From the NCBI RefSeq assembly GCF_009017415.1, contig NC_092409.1:186001-250000 (forward strand): 64,000 nt of DNA. The letters run 5' to 3'. Below the pieces are notes generated by a model that was given only the letters and a program-made list of their open reading frames with translations, made no database searches and was not told where the DNA came from. This DNA is from Aspergillus flavus. Lineage: Eukaryota > Ascomycota > Eurotiomycetes > Eurotiales > Aspergillaceae. The position numbers and the translations under genes were made by a program. Of the stretch, positions 20,375-31,005 are shown piece by piece (position 1 is the stretch's first letter; the number at the start of each line of letters is the position of its first letter).

Positions 20375-23300
20375 CTATTTGAACTCCCCCGGTCCCGGAC
20401 CAAAATGGCCCCCATCCGAGACCTTCAGGTAGGGAACGGACTGCGAATCATAAGTATTAGATCCAACGTTATTGCCCCACCAGCTAAGCTTGGTACCGGT
20501 GTAGCTCAGTGCGAAGAAAATGAGGATCGTAGCCAGAGCAGTGCCTGTATCCATAGCAGCTTGGAGGAGGTCTGGAATAGTTGATTAGTATATGAGTATT
20601 AGCGCAATGAGTTCCAGAGAATGGACTCACAATTGTACCGCTTCCACCAGTGGAAGGCGCGCCTTCGGATCCAGAAGTTGAAGATGAAGCCGACGATGAA
20701 CCAGAGGGAGTATTGAGCTAAGATAGTTAGCCAATTAACTCCAGAAAGAAGAAAGCTGTTCACTTACTGGTAGTTGCGGGTGGGATATTGCCGGCGGCAT
20801 TAAAGAAGATTGGTACGTTCACGTACTTCAGCCAGCTGTTGGGATAGCGTCGGTAGAGAAAGTACACGATAACAGTGACAACCGGCTGGTAAGAGTTAGC
20901 CCTTGGAATATAACGGAGATCCGACCGAGTGCAAACTTACCCCGATCAAGAAGAAGTACATGAGGCCGTTGTAGACTTGCCCCTGTTGGAACATTCTTTG
21001 TGGGCCGATTGTTCCCCAGATGATGGATGCATTGTACATCACCTTGGAGCCGTTGCAGGTGAAGCGATTGGGGTTCTTGGGGTCACAGAGTCGGGATATA
21101 TGGCCCATCATCCAGCGTAGAACTGCATGGTCCAGTTAGTGGATAGAATTACGTATAACCAGAATAGCCAAGCGCACCTCCAGTTTGAGTCATGGTCGCG
21201 ATAATGGATGCATAGATTTGACCGGCGAAGAGCGCACGAGGTGGAATTTTCTGCATAGGAGACTCGTTAGTCGGGTGATAGGGGATGATTGACATATACA
21301 CGCACCATATACTGTCCCATCTTGAGGTCTTGGGCAAAGTCCATGGCGTGCTTAATTGAATTATATCCGTAGCACTTGACCATGGTGTTTGCGATCGCGC
21401 TGCCGGGGTACGCATATCCTGCAATTAATTCCGTGATAATATTTAGGAAGACTCGCTGATTAGTTGTTCCTTGTAGAATTCCTTCCGGCAGGATCAAAAC
21501 GACGCCCATGCCAAAGCAGACAACGAGGAATCCCCAGACGGGCAACTCCGTGTCCCAGTATCGAACGGTGAGAACACCCAACCCGAGCACAATAACGGTC
21601 AATATCCCGTACCACCAGTCCGGGACGTCATTGTAGGCATGCATCAGTCGACGATGGATGTCCTCGCCACCAGCACGGGAGTTTTTGAACTTAGCCCAGA
21701 TTTCGCGACCGTTGTAGAGATAGGTGTGCACAATCACGGCTGTCACTGCTGCAAAGCCCAGGCCGTAAGTAAGGGCGTACCCCAAAGAGATGTACATTGG
21801 AGAGTAGGCTTGATATTTGCTTTCGACGAAGTTTAAATTAGCATCAACCACTTTTGTGATATTATAGGACTGGCCAGTATTGTCAAAAGTGTTTGACGAT
21901 AGGAGGGGTAGGCTGGTCAATAGGTTAGATATGGAGCCACGCAAACCAGCGAGAATCAGATGCACTCACTAAGCACTATTCCAGACATTGGTATAGTATA
22001 GGATTGGTGAGAGGAAGAAATAGAATATCACAATCGTCGCGAAAGCATTACATGTGATGTAGAAAGGCGTGGTCAGTGGAAAGCCGGCGTAGTTTATCTC
22101 GGTCCAGTCGAGGCTAATGGGCAGAAGCCCTAATCCCGAGTTCATCTGTATCACCACAAGTGTTAGACAATGACATTGAACCTAGTATAAGTTGTCGAGA
22201 GGCCTCACTCCGAACAAAGTGTTGACCACCTGGTTATGAGGAACAATCCATGTGATAAATGCAAACGTGCTGAGGCTGGTCCAGATATAATCAGGAAACC
22301 AGAAGAGGACGAAGCCGAAAATTGTAAAATAAATAAAGAAGCGGTAGCGAGTAATTGTCCAGCCATTTGCAGGAGAACGCTCTTCAGGCTCGTGTAGTGC
22401 ACGAAAGAGAACGGTGGAGGAAAGAGACGTGGGCCAGATAAGAGCGGCTGGATAGACAATCCACCGGCGAGCAAGACCGGCCAGGCCGAAGCTGAAAAAT
22501 GTGAGTATTGGTGTATGAGACTTGAGGAAGGTCGTCTGGGAACAAAAATATCTACCCGATCATTTGGGTGGTTAGAAGGTATAGAAAAGAGAACCCTGGT
22601 CCGAAGTCACGTCCCCAAAACCGAGGATGAATGATTGCCATTAGTGACCCTTGCGCATACGGAGTAGAAGCGCTGATATTGACACACTGTACATTCATAA
22701 ACATGTGAGCAAGCGGGTCAAAGATATGCATGCAGAAAGTGGGACTGACGATGACAATAAAGGCATGCTCTTTGACGGTGAATTTTCCTGGGTTGATATC
22801 GAAAGACAGCTTTCCCAACGGTACCCTCCAACGAGGAAGCTTTTCCCATGCCCGACCGATAGGAAAAACGAGAAGTTGGGCTACAACATAGCCGATAGTG
22901 AGAGAAGGCTTACTGCAGTCAGCGTCGAAACTTTATTCAGCGTACGCATGTTAGAGATTTAAGAGTACTCAACATACGTATCGCAGGCCGAAGAATTGAT
23001 TAACGCCGGAAAATAACATAACGAAAATTGTCATGAGGATCCATGCTCGAACAGCTGATGTAAAGTCAGTAAATACGACCGGGAGAACATTTGAGCGACT
23101 CACTGTTGCAGAGCATGGTCGGATCATCTGTGTTCGACACACATGCGGCTACTTCAGGGACTATACAATTCCACAGTCAATTAAATCATGGCTCATAAGT
23201 TAACATTTTGTCCATGGGCTACCCACAGGGTGATTGATCCCCATCCACATTCCATTTAAATGCTTCTACCGGTGGTAATTCGTCTACCTCCCCGGGTTTT

Positions 23301-23422
23301 CGCATCTCATCTGCCCCTTTGCCCGACTCTGAGTCTGTCGTATGAGCCTCGACAGTCGGTCCGTCCTTGTGGTCATCTTGACCACCTCGGTCTTTAACAT
23401 CCACAGAGCTTTCAGAGGGCAT
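20375..23422 (-). CDS. OPT-family oligopeptide transporter
   Basis: Twelve predicted exons: 23422-23227, 23160-23104, 23054-22978, 22908-22556, 22491-22209, 22145-21970, 21912-21306, 21250-21178, 21122-20941, 20885-20768, 20717-20631, 20571-20375; phases agree throughout and give about 801 residues. OPT proteins import tetra- and pentapeptides, glutathione or metal chelates with protons. Seen: [16 protein letters not shown] near the start, the NPG motif [31 protein letters not shown], and [14 protein letters not shown], all hallmark motifs. The N-terminal 60 residues are polar and charged. The third intron (22909-22977) needs an AAG acceptor, since the nearby CAG would bring a stop. The fungus would thus take up both short (POT) and longer peptides from one neighbourhood. 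Exact substrate unknown. Confidence 0.95.
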
Positions 23423-25796
23423 GGCGAAAGTAAGGCAAGTCTGATACTTTGCCTATTGATTACGGTGAAGGCCCTCAACAAGGAATCCTGGGGAGCCACA
23501 GCGAGAGTCTAACAATAAATATAACGCAAGGGGCTTTCTAGACTACGGACTCTTGCGAGGAAGGATTACAGCAGACCCACCTAACATGGCAGGGTGTCTA
23601 TCACGCTATTGAACGTGATATATCACATCATAACGCTAGTGTGCCAGAACACAGACTTCTTATAAGGGCTTGAAACATTTATGTTGCATGTGGAGCTTTC
23701 CCAGTGGAACTTCACAAGTCTATGATATCACCAACTCAACAATTCCGCTCGGGCCACGATATCTGCTGTGACTATCATCATGAAGAAACCGAAAAGAAAA
23801 CAACAATGAACCAGCACACACAGTATTTTCTAGGTAGTCGCATATGAGAAATAAAACCAAAAAAAATAAGTTGGTTATGGATGTATCCGGTTACCCTAAG
23901 GTTCCAAGGTGCATTCGATCTCATCGTGGAACCAACGCACTAGCTGTTCAAACACGTCCGATTGAGGATGTCTAGAACTGATAGCCAATTTGTATCATGT
24001 ATGGCAGAAGACAAGCAGGTACAGCAGAATCAAAGAAGGTCCAACCGGCAGATTGCCCGGTGATAAACGTGGATAGAAGCATTTCAATTGGAGGCTTGAA
24101 CATGCTTATCGAGCAACATTTTCGGCGTCGGTTCGGGCCGAGTTCGAGAACCAACAGATGGCGTGCAATCATCCGTTACTTTTCTCTTGTTTACGTTTAG
24201 TTCATTGGCAAAGAATTAGCGTGGTTGACGTTCATATTAGAGTCCTCTTCGGTGGCCATGCGGACGGAACGGCGTAAACCCAAAATAGAGATAACGGGCA
24301 CCCACTTCCGTAAAGAAATTAGTTACTTAAGTCAATTGACCATCCGAGGAAATGCCGATCATGTTCACTAAAACGATCGAGACCCAGTTTATTTATGTCG
24401 TGTAGCTATTGTCTGTAGAGGATAACTGCAGGTGTCAAGTGCACAGTGTTCTCTAGTTGACACTAAGTTTGTAGGGCGAATGCCAATACGTGCCCTAAGT
24501 TGCGTCATCGCTACCACCCCACTTCGGTGAACGATCGTGCGTCTGACGCAAGCTTGTATGCATTAGACGTGATAGTAAGGCTTATGTATGTTCCTATATA
24601 GACTTGATTTTCAAGGATTAATGTGACTTCCCCTGTTTGAATGAGGCCGCTTTGATGGGACCGGTCAAGGCTCAGAGAGCCCTCTGGTCCTACTCAGGGC
24701 GGGTACGGCAAGCTAATGCGGCCAATGTGTATTAATTTATTTTGCTGGTTTTGAGACATCTTCTACCAGCAGAATAGTCTGTGGTATACTGCTACATGTC
24801 GTCGTCTTCCCCGCTGTTAGTCATCCGCACTAGAGTTTCCTACTGTATATTGATTGAGATCTTGTCTTACTTAGATAATAGAGTGATTTACCATCAGCAT
24901 AATTCGCTTTCCAACTCAACTGAATAATGTGCTTTGCGGAATTTCTCCCTTACTAGCGCGAGGAATGGTGCTTACAATAAAGAAAGCCGCGCCAAAAGTA
25001 GGGCCAATACCAGAATTTCCAAAGCTGAGAATTGCCCAGCCCAATACCAAAGGTATTTACAAGGACAATGAGAATCATTCTGGCCCCTATTTACTCGATC
25101 TTATGGTTACTCGCGGTTAGCCAATGGGAACGCGTACCCGCCTCCTGGAGGGCTACTCTGTTGATGCTGGAGCAGATAATATCGTCGTCGCGGCCGAAGG
25201 AACCAACCCCGGACCACGTAGAAATGCGGTATTCCAACTGAACACGGGCGAGGAAAAGACTTGAACCGTCATAGCCCCACGCGTGATGAAGACCGTTCAA
25301 TCTTGCCAGACAGTTAATTGAGACACCCGTCTCTTCTTGCTCGCCACATCATTTACAAACCGTAGGATAGATCTTCAGGGCCCGCTATAATGTTGTCGAT
25401 ATTCTTTTGGTTTCTCGTATCTCATAAGTCATACCAAACCCGTCCACAGAGGCATCGAGCTCAGGTACCTAGTAATCAAGTAACCATCATTTTAAGACTG
25501 ATTAACAATCGAGAGTGTCCTGGACGCTCTCGTCCTGTTACGTACTACTCCATGTCACTGGAGGACCTTGGACTAACAGAGCTAATCGCACACATCATTG
25601 AAGAATTTCAGTATATACATTAATACGGATACTGCAGGATTCACGTAAAGGTTTTTGGATTGGAATGCCGAAGAAATAAGTCTATTGTACTACCTGTAGA
25701 AGAGCACTTTGAAACGAAGCCGTAGAGCAGGACATACCGTATGTGTCAAACTTGAGTATATCTGAAAAGGAGCAACACGCCTCTGCATTCTAATGC
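23423..25796. other. Long intergenic stretch with possible gene remnants
   Basis: About 2.4 kb without an intact gene. The minus strand near 24930-25300 has hydrophobic fragments in different frames (for example NSGIGPTFGAAFFIVSTIPR), as if a membrane protein gene had decayed. Near 23900-23965 the minus strand reads HPQSDVFEQLVRWFHDEIE before a stop, resembling the C-terminus of some enzyme. Neither can be assigned to a family with confidence. Confidence 0.35.
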
Positions 25797-26265
25797 TCAA
25801 CCATCGTGCGCAAACGCTTCGATCTCAATCCTCATCCCCTCCAAAGCTAGCTGGTTCACTCCAACACACGTCAACACAGGCTTGTGATCTGGCATCCACT
25901 TTTGAAGATTCTGCACAAGCAAGGCAATGACTTCATCATTGGTCTGTACGATGAAAATTCGAACTCGATAGACCTGGGACCAGCCCCTCCCACCAGCATC
26001 TTTGAGCGCTAGCTCTACGTTGGCGAATGCTTGGTTGATTTCTTCCCCTAAGTCCGTGTGGACTTTGCGAGTACTTGGATCCCAACCTCCTGATGATGCG
26101 TCAATGGTTGATGGCCAAGACAGATAGCGAACATGAGTACGTCACTAACATACCTTGGCCGGAGATTTCAATGCGATCGCCAATACGTACCGCCTGGCTA
26201 TATGATAAGACTTCACGCATATGCTCGCCGAAGCCTTTGTAGCTGAAGTATTGGAGGTGGGACAT
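25797..26265 (-). CDS. RidA/YjgF-family protein
   Basis: Two exons, 26265-26154 and 26089-25797 (64-bp intron; the splice joins ISGQ to GGWDPSTRKVH), 134 residues, the usual length. RidA proteins form trimers and hydrolyse reactive enamines and imines released by PLP enzymes or amine and amino acid oxidases; others in the family have specialised roles in catabolic pathways. Seen: YSQAVRIGDRIEISGQGGWD near residues 21-41, the central LGEEINQAFANVELALKDAG helix, then VYRVRIFIV. The family's substrate-binding Arg is expected in this RVRIF region; the usual late catalytic Glu region reads MRIEIEAFA. It is divergent from an aldoxime-dehydratase-family gene about 1 kb away. The original deaminase function is plausible but not certain. 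Confidence 0.9.
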
Positions 26266-27244
26266 TGTACTACCGAAAAGATAGATGGGTGGTTTGGACT
26301 TGAAACTTTGTTCAGAGGACTGTTTTGTTATAATTCTTGAAGAAGCTTCACGGTGCAACGTTGATCGAACAGATATGACCTGTAGCAAAGGGAGAACTGA
26401 GCAAAGATTTTTATAATCAACCATACCAAGACTGCCAAGCCAATGTTACTCATTTGCTTAGAAATCCAAAATCTAAGGCAATGCCTGCCATGGATCAAAC
26501 ATTTATTGGCACCGCGGAGTCTTCTGTCGAAGCCTACGGTTGGTATACTGTAGATGGGCTAAAGTTGGGATGTCAGCTTACAAAGCATTAGAGCTTCAAT
26601 TACGGCCTTATCTTGGCATTCAAGTGCTGTAGTCTCAGGCGGCACCGTGGCCATCGTTGTCTCCCAGTTTCGAGTTGGGACAAAGTCGGAGGGCTTCCGG
26701 ATGGTTCCCTTGCTACTTTACCTCATTCCTCGTTTTAGGGAGCGAAGGACTAATAAAAACATTTTTAGTACGCGAGTATACCGATCCGCGTTGTTATCGG
26801 CGACAAGGTTGGTGTGTAGGCGGCTCAAAGACAATAAGGCGCCTGGCGGACTGCTTTGAAAGGATCTTTTCTAAGAAAGCTTGATGAAGTCACAGACACC
26901 AGGTTCCATTCCATATTGAACGCCTCTATATATGTTAAGGCCTGCTAGATCTAACCAGTCATAATTCTGATGGCGACCCGAGCTGGACAACCTCGGGACG
27001 TTAGTGCCAAGTGGAGGGCTCGTCTCCGTCTATCGCGGGGTTCAAAGTTAATCCGTGTTCCATCTAATCTTCATGTTCCTAAACCAACTCAGCTGGAGAT
27101 CAGAACAGGTTATCCCGCATCGCAACGAAGAGAGAAGATATATAAAATTAAGTGCAAGGTGGTCTCAATAATAATTAGGATTAAGGACAATTCATTCAAT
27201 CGAAGGGCAATTGTTAGGTCTTTTTTTCCTTGAAAACCATCATC
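26266..27244. other. Divergent promoter region, RidA and aldoxime-dehydratase-like genes
   Basis: About 1 kb with start codons facing away at both ends. No other gene seen; short frames at 26647-26884 look like shadows. Confidence 0.45.
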
Positions 27245-28312
27245 ATGTCCATGTACACCATCGAAAAACCGTTGGAAGGGACTTTTGTCTACACTCTCTT
27301 TGGGGTCCAACAGCCTGACGATGTTCAATCACCTGCTACTGAAAATCTTATCAGAACATTCAGTCATCTCATAACAGGTGCCAACTGCCACCTTGACCAA
27401 GTAACCCAGGATGGGATTGTTTCCCCGGGAATAGGGAAGACACGAATATGGATTGCCACATGGAAATCGATCGCCGACTTTGAGGCCTGGTGGGAGTCCG
27501 ACAGTGTTATCAAATTTTGGTCGTCTCTGCCTCCTGATGCAGGCATGTGGCGCGAGTTTGTCAAGGTTCCTTACGGTCGATCCCAATACAAAGCCACACA
27601 AAACCGGCAAGATGGGCAAGGGGTCCATTTCGCCCACAAGCCGACTGAAAAGAATGGTTACTGGGGTTGGATCAGAGATTCAATCAGAGAATTGTCAAAA
27701 GAAAACCGCATGGATTCCCCTCTGCTGGTGCCACCAATACCGGAACGAAAGGCCTCTCTCAAAGAGAAGACTTTGGGACGTGTCACATTCAATGGATTTC
27801 CAGACAATCTCTGCTTTAACCTTGAGAGACAGGACCTTTCCGAGATGACGGGGGCTGAAAGAGGCGTTTGGTTTGACCAATTTGATCAAGCTGCCTGCAA
27901 GTGGATGGACGATCTGGCTCACGCAGCCCCGGAAGCGGGAATTCTAACATCTCGTATGTGCTACGACGAGCGCCTGGGGACCTACAAAGAGGGGGATAGC
28001 GAGTTCCACAAGTACAATAGAAAAGTCGAACTTTTCTACTTCATGGATCTTAGGTCTATGGAAAGAGCGGGTCGATCTAACAAAGGCCATGTTGCATTGC
28101 GTAACAATATTTTGAAAACATATGGACCTGGTGGGATTATGTCGGAATGTGGGAAAGTAGCCTTGTGGGTGCAGACAAACATACTTAAGGCCCCTGAAAT
28201 TGATGCTGAGTACGTTGGATGCGTTCCTGGGACGGGCTCTATGGCTAATCAGAACCATGAAGCATTTCAATGTCAGAAGGAGGCGAGTCCTTGCCAACAT
28301 GCAAAGGCATGA
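27245..28312 (+). CDS. Phenylacetaldoxime-dehydratase-family haem protein
   Basis: An intronless frame of 355 residues from ATG 27245 (MSMYTIEKPLEGTFVYTLFG). Family members (haem-containing dehydratase, Oxd) turn aldoximes into nitriles with a ferrous haem. Seen: the family's start of the core, YTLFGVQQPDD, then ITGANCHLDQVTQDG, IWIATWKSIADFEAWWES, GMWREFVKVP, and a final LFYFMDLRSMERAGRSNKGHVALR. The N-terminal segment of about 40 residues usual in fungal Oxd proteins is missing or lies in an exon I did not find. The His of KGHVALR fits the distal His region, but where the proximal haem His is expected, about 20 residues earlier, I see Glu/Leu; the enzyme may be divergent or inactive, though I cannot align it here. 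No nitrilase gene adjoins it. Confidence 0.8.
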   Translation: MSMYTIEKPLEGTFVYTLFGVQQPDDVQSPATENLIRTFSHLITGANCHLDQVTQDGIVSPGIGKTRIWIATWKSIADFEAWWESDSVIKFWSSLPPDAGMWREFVKVPYGRSQYKATQNRQDGQGVHFAHKPTEKNGYWGWIRDSIRELSKENRMDSPLLVPPIPERKASLKEKTLGRVTFNGFPDNLCFNLERQDLSEMTGAERGVWFDQFDQAACKWMDDLAHAAPEAGILTSRMCYDERLGTYKEGDSEFHKYNRKVELFYFMDLRSMERAGRSNKGHVALRNNILKTYGPGGIMSECGKVALWVQTNILKAPEIDAEYVGCVPGTGSMANQNHEAFQCQKEASPCQHAKA

Positions 28313-29010
28313 GAAAAGAAGTGCGGTTACTTAGTAAACACAACCTGGACAATATTGGGACTCTCGCCCTTGATTAGTTATAAGTTGCAAGTTTTTGAGC
28401 ATGGGAATCATGCAAATAATTCACCACAAGAAGCCGAATTTTCATTATCATTCATATCCCTGTGGAGGTGTAAACATCGTAACACGCGGGAAGAACTGAA
28501 GCAGCTTATTAAAGATACTTTTGTCGCTGCTGCAAAGCGTTGCTGTAGGAAATCGCATACAAGGGCCTATTTTTGGTCATTAATTTAGAAAAGGAGATGG
28601 TTAACCTTCTTCTGCCATTCCACATCCTTCCTCTTCACAGCCTCCGTCAGGACAATAGGATGCACTGGGACATTGGTCAAAGTTTTCGACTGTGGAACTC
28701 TCATCTTTTCAATATTTTTTAGTAATTAGTACTTGCCATTAGACTCATATACACTTATACTCTGCTTGGTTCTCGGTCCAAATTAGAACCCAAGGCTGGT
28801 TTGCACTTTTGTCGTCAAGTGTGATTGCACCCGACTTCAGAGGACGGAGTAATTGTCGGATCACTTCCATTGTACGATCGGAGGAATTAGCGGGCAAAAA
28901 AGTGTGGTAATTCTATCTCTGTACAGGCCATAGATTTCGGTGAAGACTATAAAAGAACCATACTCAATTAACTTCGAAGCTTTCAGTCCACAATCACACT
29001 CTTGCAAACC
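28313..29010. other. Intergenic, promoter of the GH28-like gene at right
   Basis: No gene seen. A TATA box close to the right end is listed separately. Confidence 0.45.
28948..28955 (+). promoter_or_regulatory. TATA box of the GH28-like gene
   Basis: TATAAAAG lies 63 bases before the ATG at 29011, and a pyrimidine-rich, adenine-flanked leader follows, as is usual for strongly induced secreted enzyme genes in fungi. Confidence 0.5.
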
Positions 29011-30483
29011 ATGTTGAACATCATGACGCTTAGGGTTCTATCGGCCACACTTTTCATCCTGCAGTGTGCCTCCGCTTTGCCCGCCCTGAATAGCAGCATA
29101 GAAACATATCACTTTCCAGAAGGGCTGGACCGGGCACATTCGTACGGCATTCAGGTTAAACAATCCACCGGAGGTGTGCATACCGTCGAGTCATACAGCG
29201 CCATCGTGTCAGAAGCCAATACCACATCCGGAAAAGGAATCGAGCACAACACTTCCTTTGCGTTGTTCGATTTTGAAGGATCTGCTGATCTCATTGTCAC
29301 TTACAACAATGGACCAGTCAAGTCTGCCGTCATCAGGCCGTACTCCTATGGCATCAAGCCGACCGTGAAAGGAAATACAGTTTCCTTTTCATTGGATCGG
29401 CCACGCAACGTCGTATTGCAAGTGAACAACGATATATTCGACACATTACAGCTCTTCACTAATGCTATTGAGACCGACATTCCGAGTCAGCGTGATCCGA
29501 ACGTTGTCTACTTTGGACCTGGCATCGACAACGGCCCATCCTCCAAAAACGGAACACTGGTCATTCCATCCGGTAAGGTTGTATATCTCGCTCCCGGTGC
29601 AGTTGTCACATCCCGACTAGCCTTTCAGAATGCGACCAGCGGTTCGATCCAGGGTCGAGGCGTGATCAATCCGAGATCATCAGGCGGTATACTTATCGAA
29701 TGGTCGAGCAATATCTTGGTAAAGGACATTCTCATCCTTGGAGCAAAGGGGTTCTCAGTCACGACGGGTACATCAAAGAATATCACCATGTCAGGGATTC
29801 GATCGATGTCTTCCACCGGTAATGGTGATGGGATTGACTTCTTCTGCAGCGAGGATGTGCTTATCGATGGAGTGTTTCTACGAAACTCCGATGATAATAT
29901 CGCACTTTACCAGCACCGCTGGAACTACTACGGGAATTCGAAGAATATTACCGTACAGAATTCATCCCTCTGGGCGGATTGGGCGCACCCCATAAACATC
30001 GGTACGCATGGGAATACCGATAAGCCTGAGACAATGGACGGTGTTACCATCCGCAATATTGACATCCTGGATCACCGCGAGCCGCAAATGTGGTATCAGG
30101 GGTGCATTGCGATCAATCCCGGAGATAGTAACTTGATTCAAAACGTTCATATCGAAGACGTGCGAGTCGAGGATTTCCGCTTGGGGCAACTACTCAATTT
30201 CCGGGTGATGTACAACTCCAAGTATAACACGTCGCCTGGAAGAGGCATTCGGAACGTCTACGTTAAGGATTTGGTGTACAACGGGTCCCATGCCAACCCT
30301 TCGTTGTTTCTAGGATATGACAAAGATCGGAATATCTCAAATGTCACGTTTGTCAACCTGCAGGTGAACGGGAAGTTGATCGATGATGACATGTCTAAGC
30401 CTTCCTGGTATTATACTGCGGATTTTGTTCCCATGTTTGCGAATGAATATGTGGAGGGATTGAACTTTACACACGAGCAATAG
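29011..30483 (+). CDS. Secreted GH28-like glycosidase (parallel beta-helix)
   Basis: An intronless gene of 490 residues from ATG 29011 (a second ATG at 29023 is also possible). The first 22 residues form a signal peptide (TLRVLSATLFILQCASA). The GH28 family hydrolyses polygalacturonan, rhamnogalacturonan and related chains. Seen, in order: a beta-sandwich-like N-terminal 170 residues, YLAPGAVVTSRLAF opening the helix, IQGRGVINPRSS, and the likely catalytic set NGDGIDFF, NSDDNIALY and WAHPINIGTHG, which correspond to the NTD, DD and GHG motifs of polygalacturonases but are not identical. Many N-glycosylation sequons follow. It is a divergent GH28-like enzyme, so I do not name the substrate. 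A Zn2Cys6 regulator, a GH88 and a transporter follow directly, which suggests acidic polysaccharide use. Confidence 0.82.
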   Translation: MLNIMTLRVLSATLFILQCASALPALNSSIETYHFPEGLDRAHSYGIQVKQSTGGVHTVESYSAIVSEANTTSGKGIEHNTSFALFDFEGSADLIVTYNNGPVKSAVIRPYSYGIKPTVKGNTVSFSLDRPRNVVLQVNNDIFDTLQLFTNAIETDIPSQRDPNVVYFGPGIDNGPSSKNGTLVIPSGKVVYLAPGAVVTSRLAFQNATSGSIQGRGVINPRSSGGILIEWSSNILVKDILILGAKGFSVTTGTSKNITMSGIRSMSSTGNGDGIDFFCSEDVLIDGVFLRNSDDNIALYQHRWNYYGNSKNITVQNSSLWADWAHPINIGTHGNTDKPETMDGVTIRNIDILDHREPQMWYQGCIAINPGDSNLIQNVHIEDVRVEDFRLGQLLNFRVMYNSKYNTSPGRGIRNVYVKDLVYNGSHANPSLFLGYDKDRNISNVTFVNLQVNGKLIDDDMSKPSWYYTADFVPMFANEYVEGLNFTHEQ

Positions 30484-31005
30484 CCAACAGGATATTTTGA
30501 TATAAATTTATCTTATTTATTTCAGTCTTTTTATTTTTCATTTATAGGGTAGATTGGTTCCATTCTCTTCTCAACCCTAAGCTACGGAGATTCTTCCCCA
30601 TGTACCGCGATTTGTCGTGGCAGGAACCTCTATTTTTTGAATCAACTAGTTCCCCCAGATTCCTGACAAAATAAGCATAATACCCTTGAAGAGTAACCAG
30701 TAGTGTGAATAGTGGAAGCACCGAGCAGGCGAGTCGGGATTTTACCCAAAAGGGAAATAGTGAACCAGTCATCTCATTGGTGCTATGCGATGATCTTCAC
30801 TTGGACTCCACCAGATGAAGCCTTCGGAGAGACTCCGCCACTTCTTCCGGCGCTACTTTTCTCCTTCCATGCGGGGGTAAAACAAACTCCGCAATCATGC
30901 AACGGCTGCCCCGTGGGGAACTGGCACTCAATGCGTCAGCACGGCAGTTGATATGGCGTCGATATCACAAATTGACTCATATTACCACTGTGAAACCTCG
31001 CCAGA
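30484..31005. other. Intergenic, GH28-like gene to regulator
   Basis: About 520 bp on the plus strand side of the regulator's promoter. No gene seen. Confidence 0.45.
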
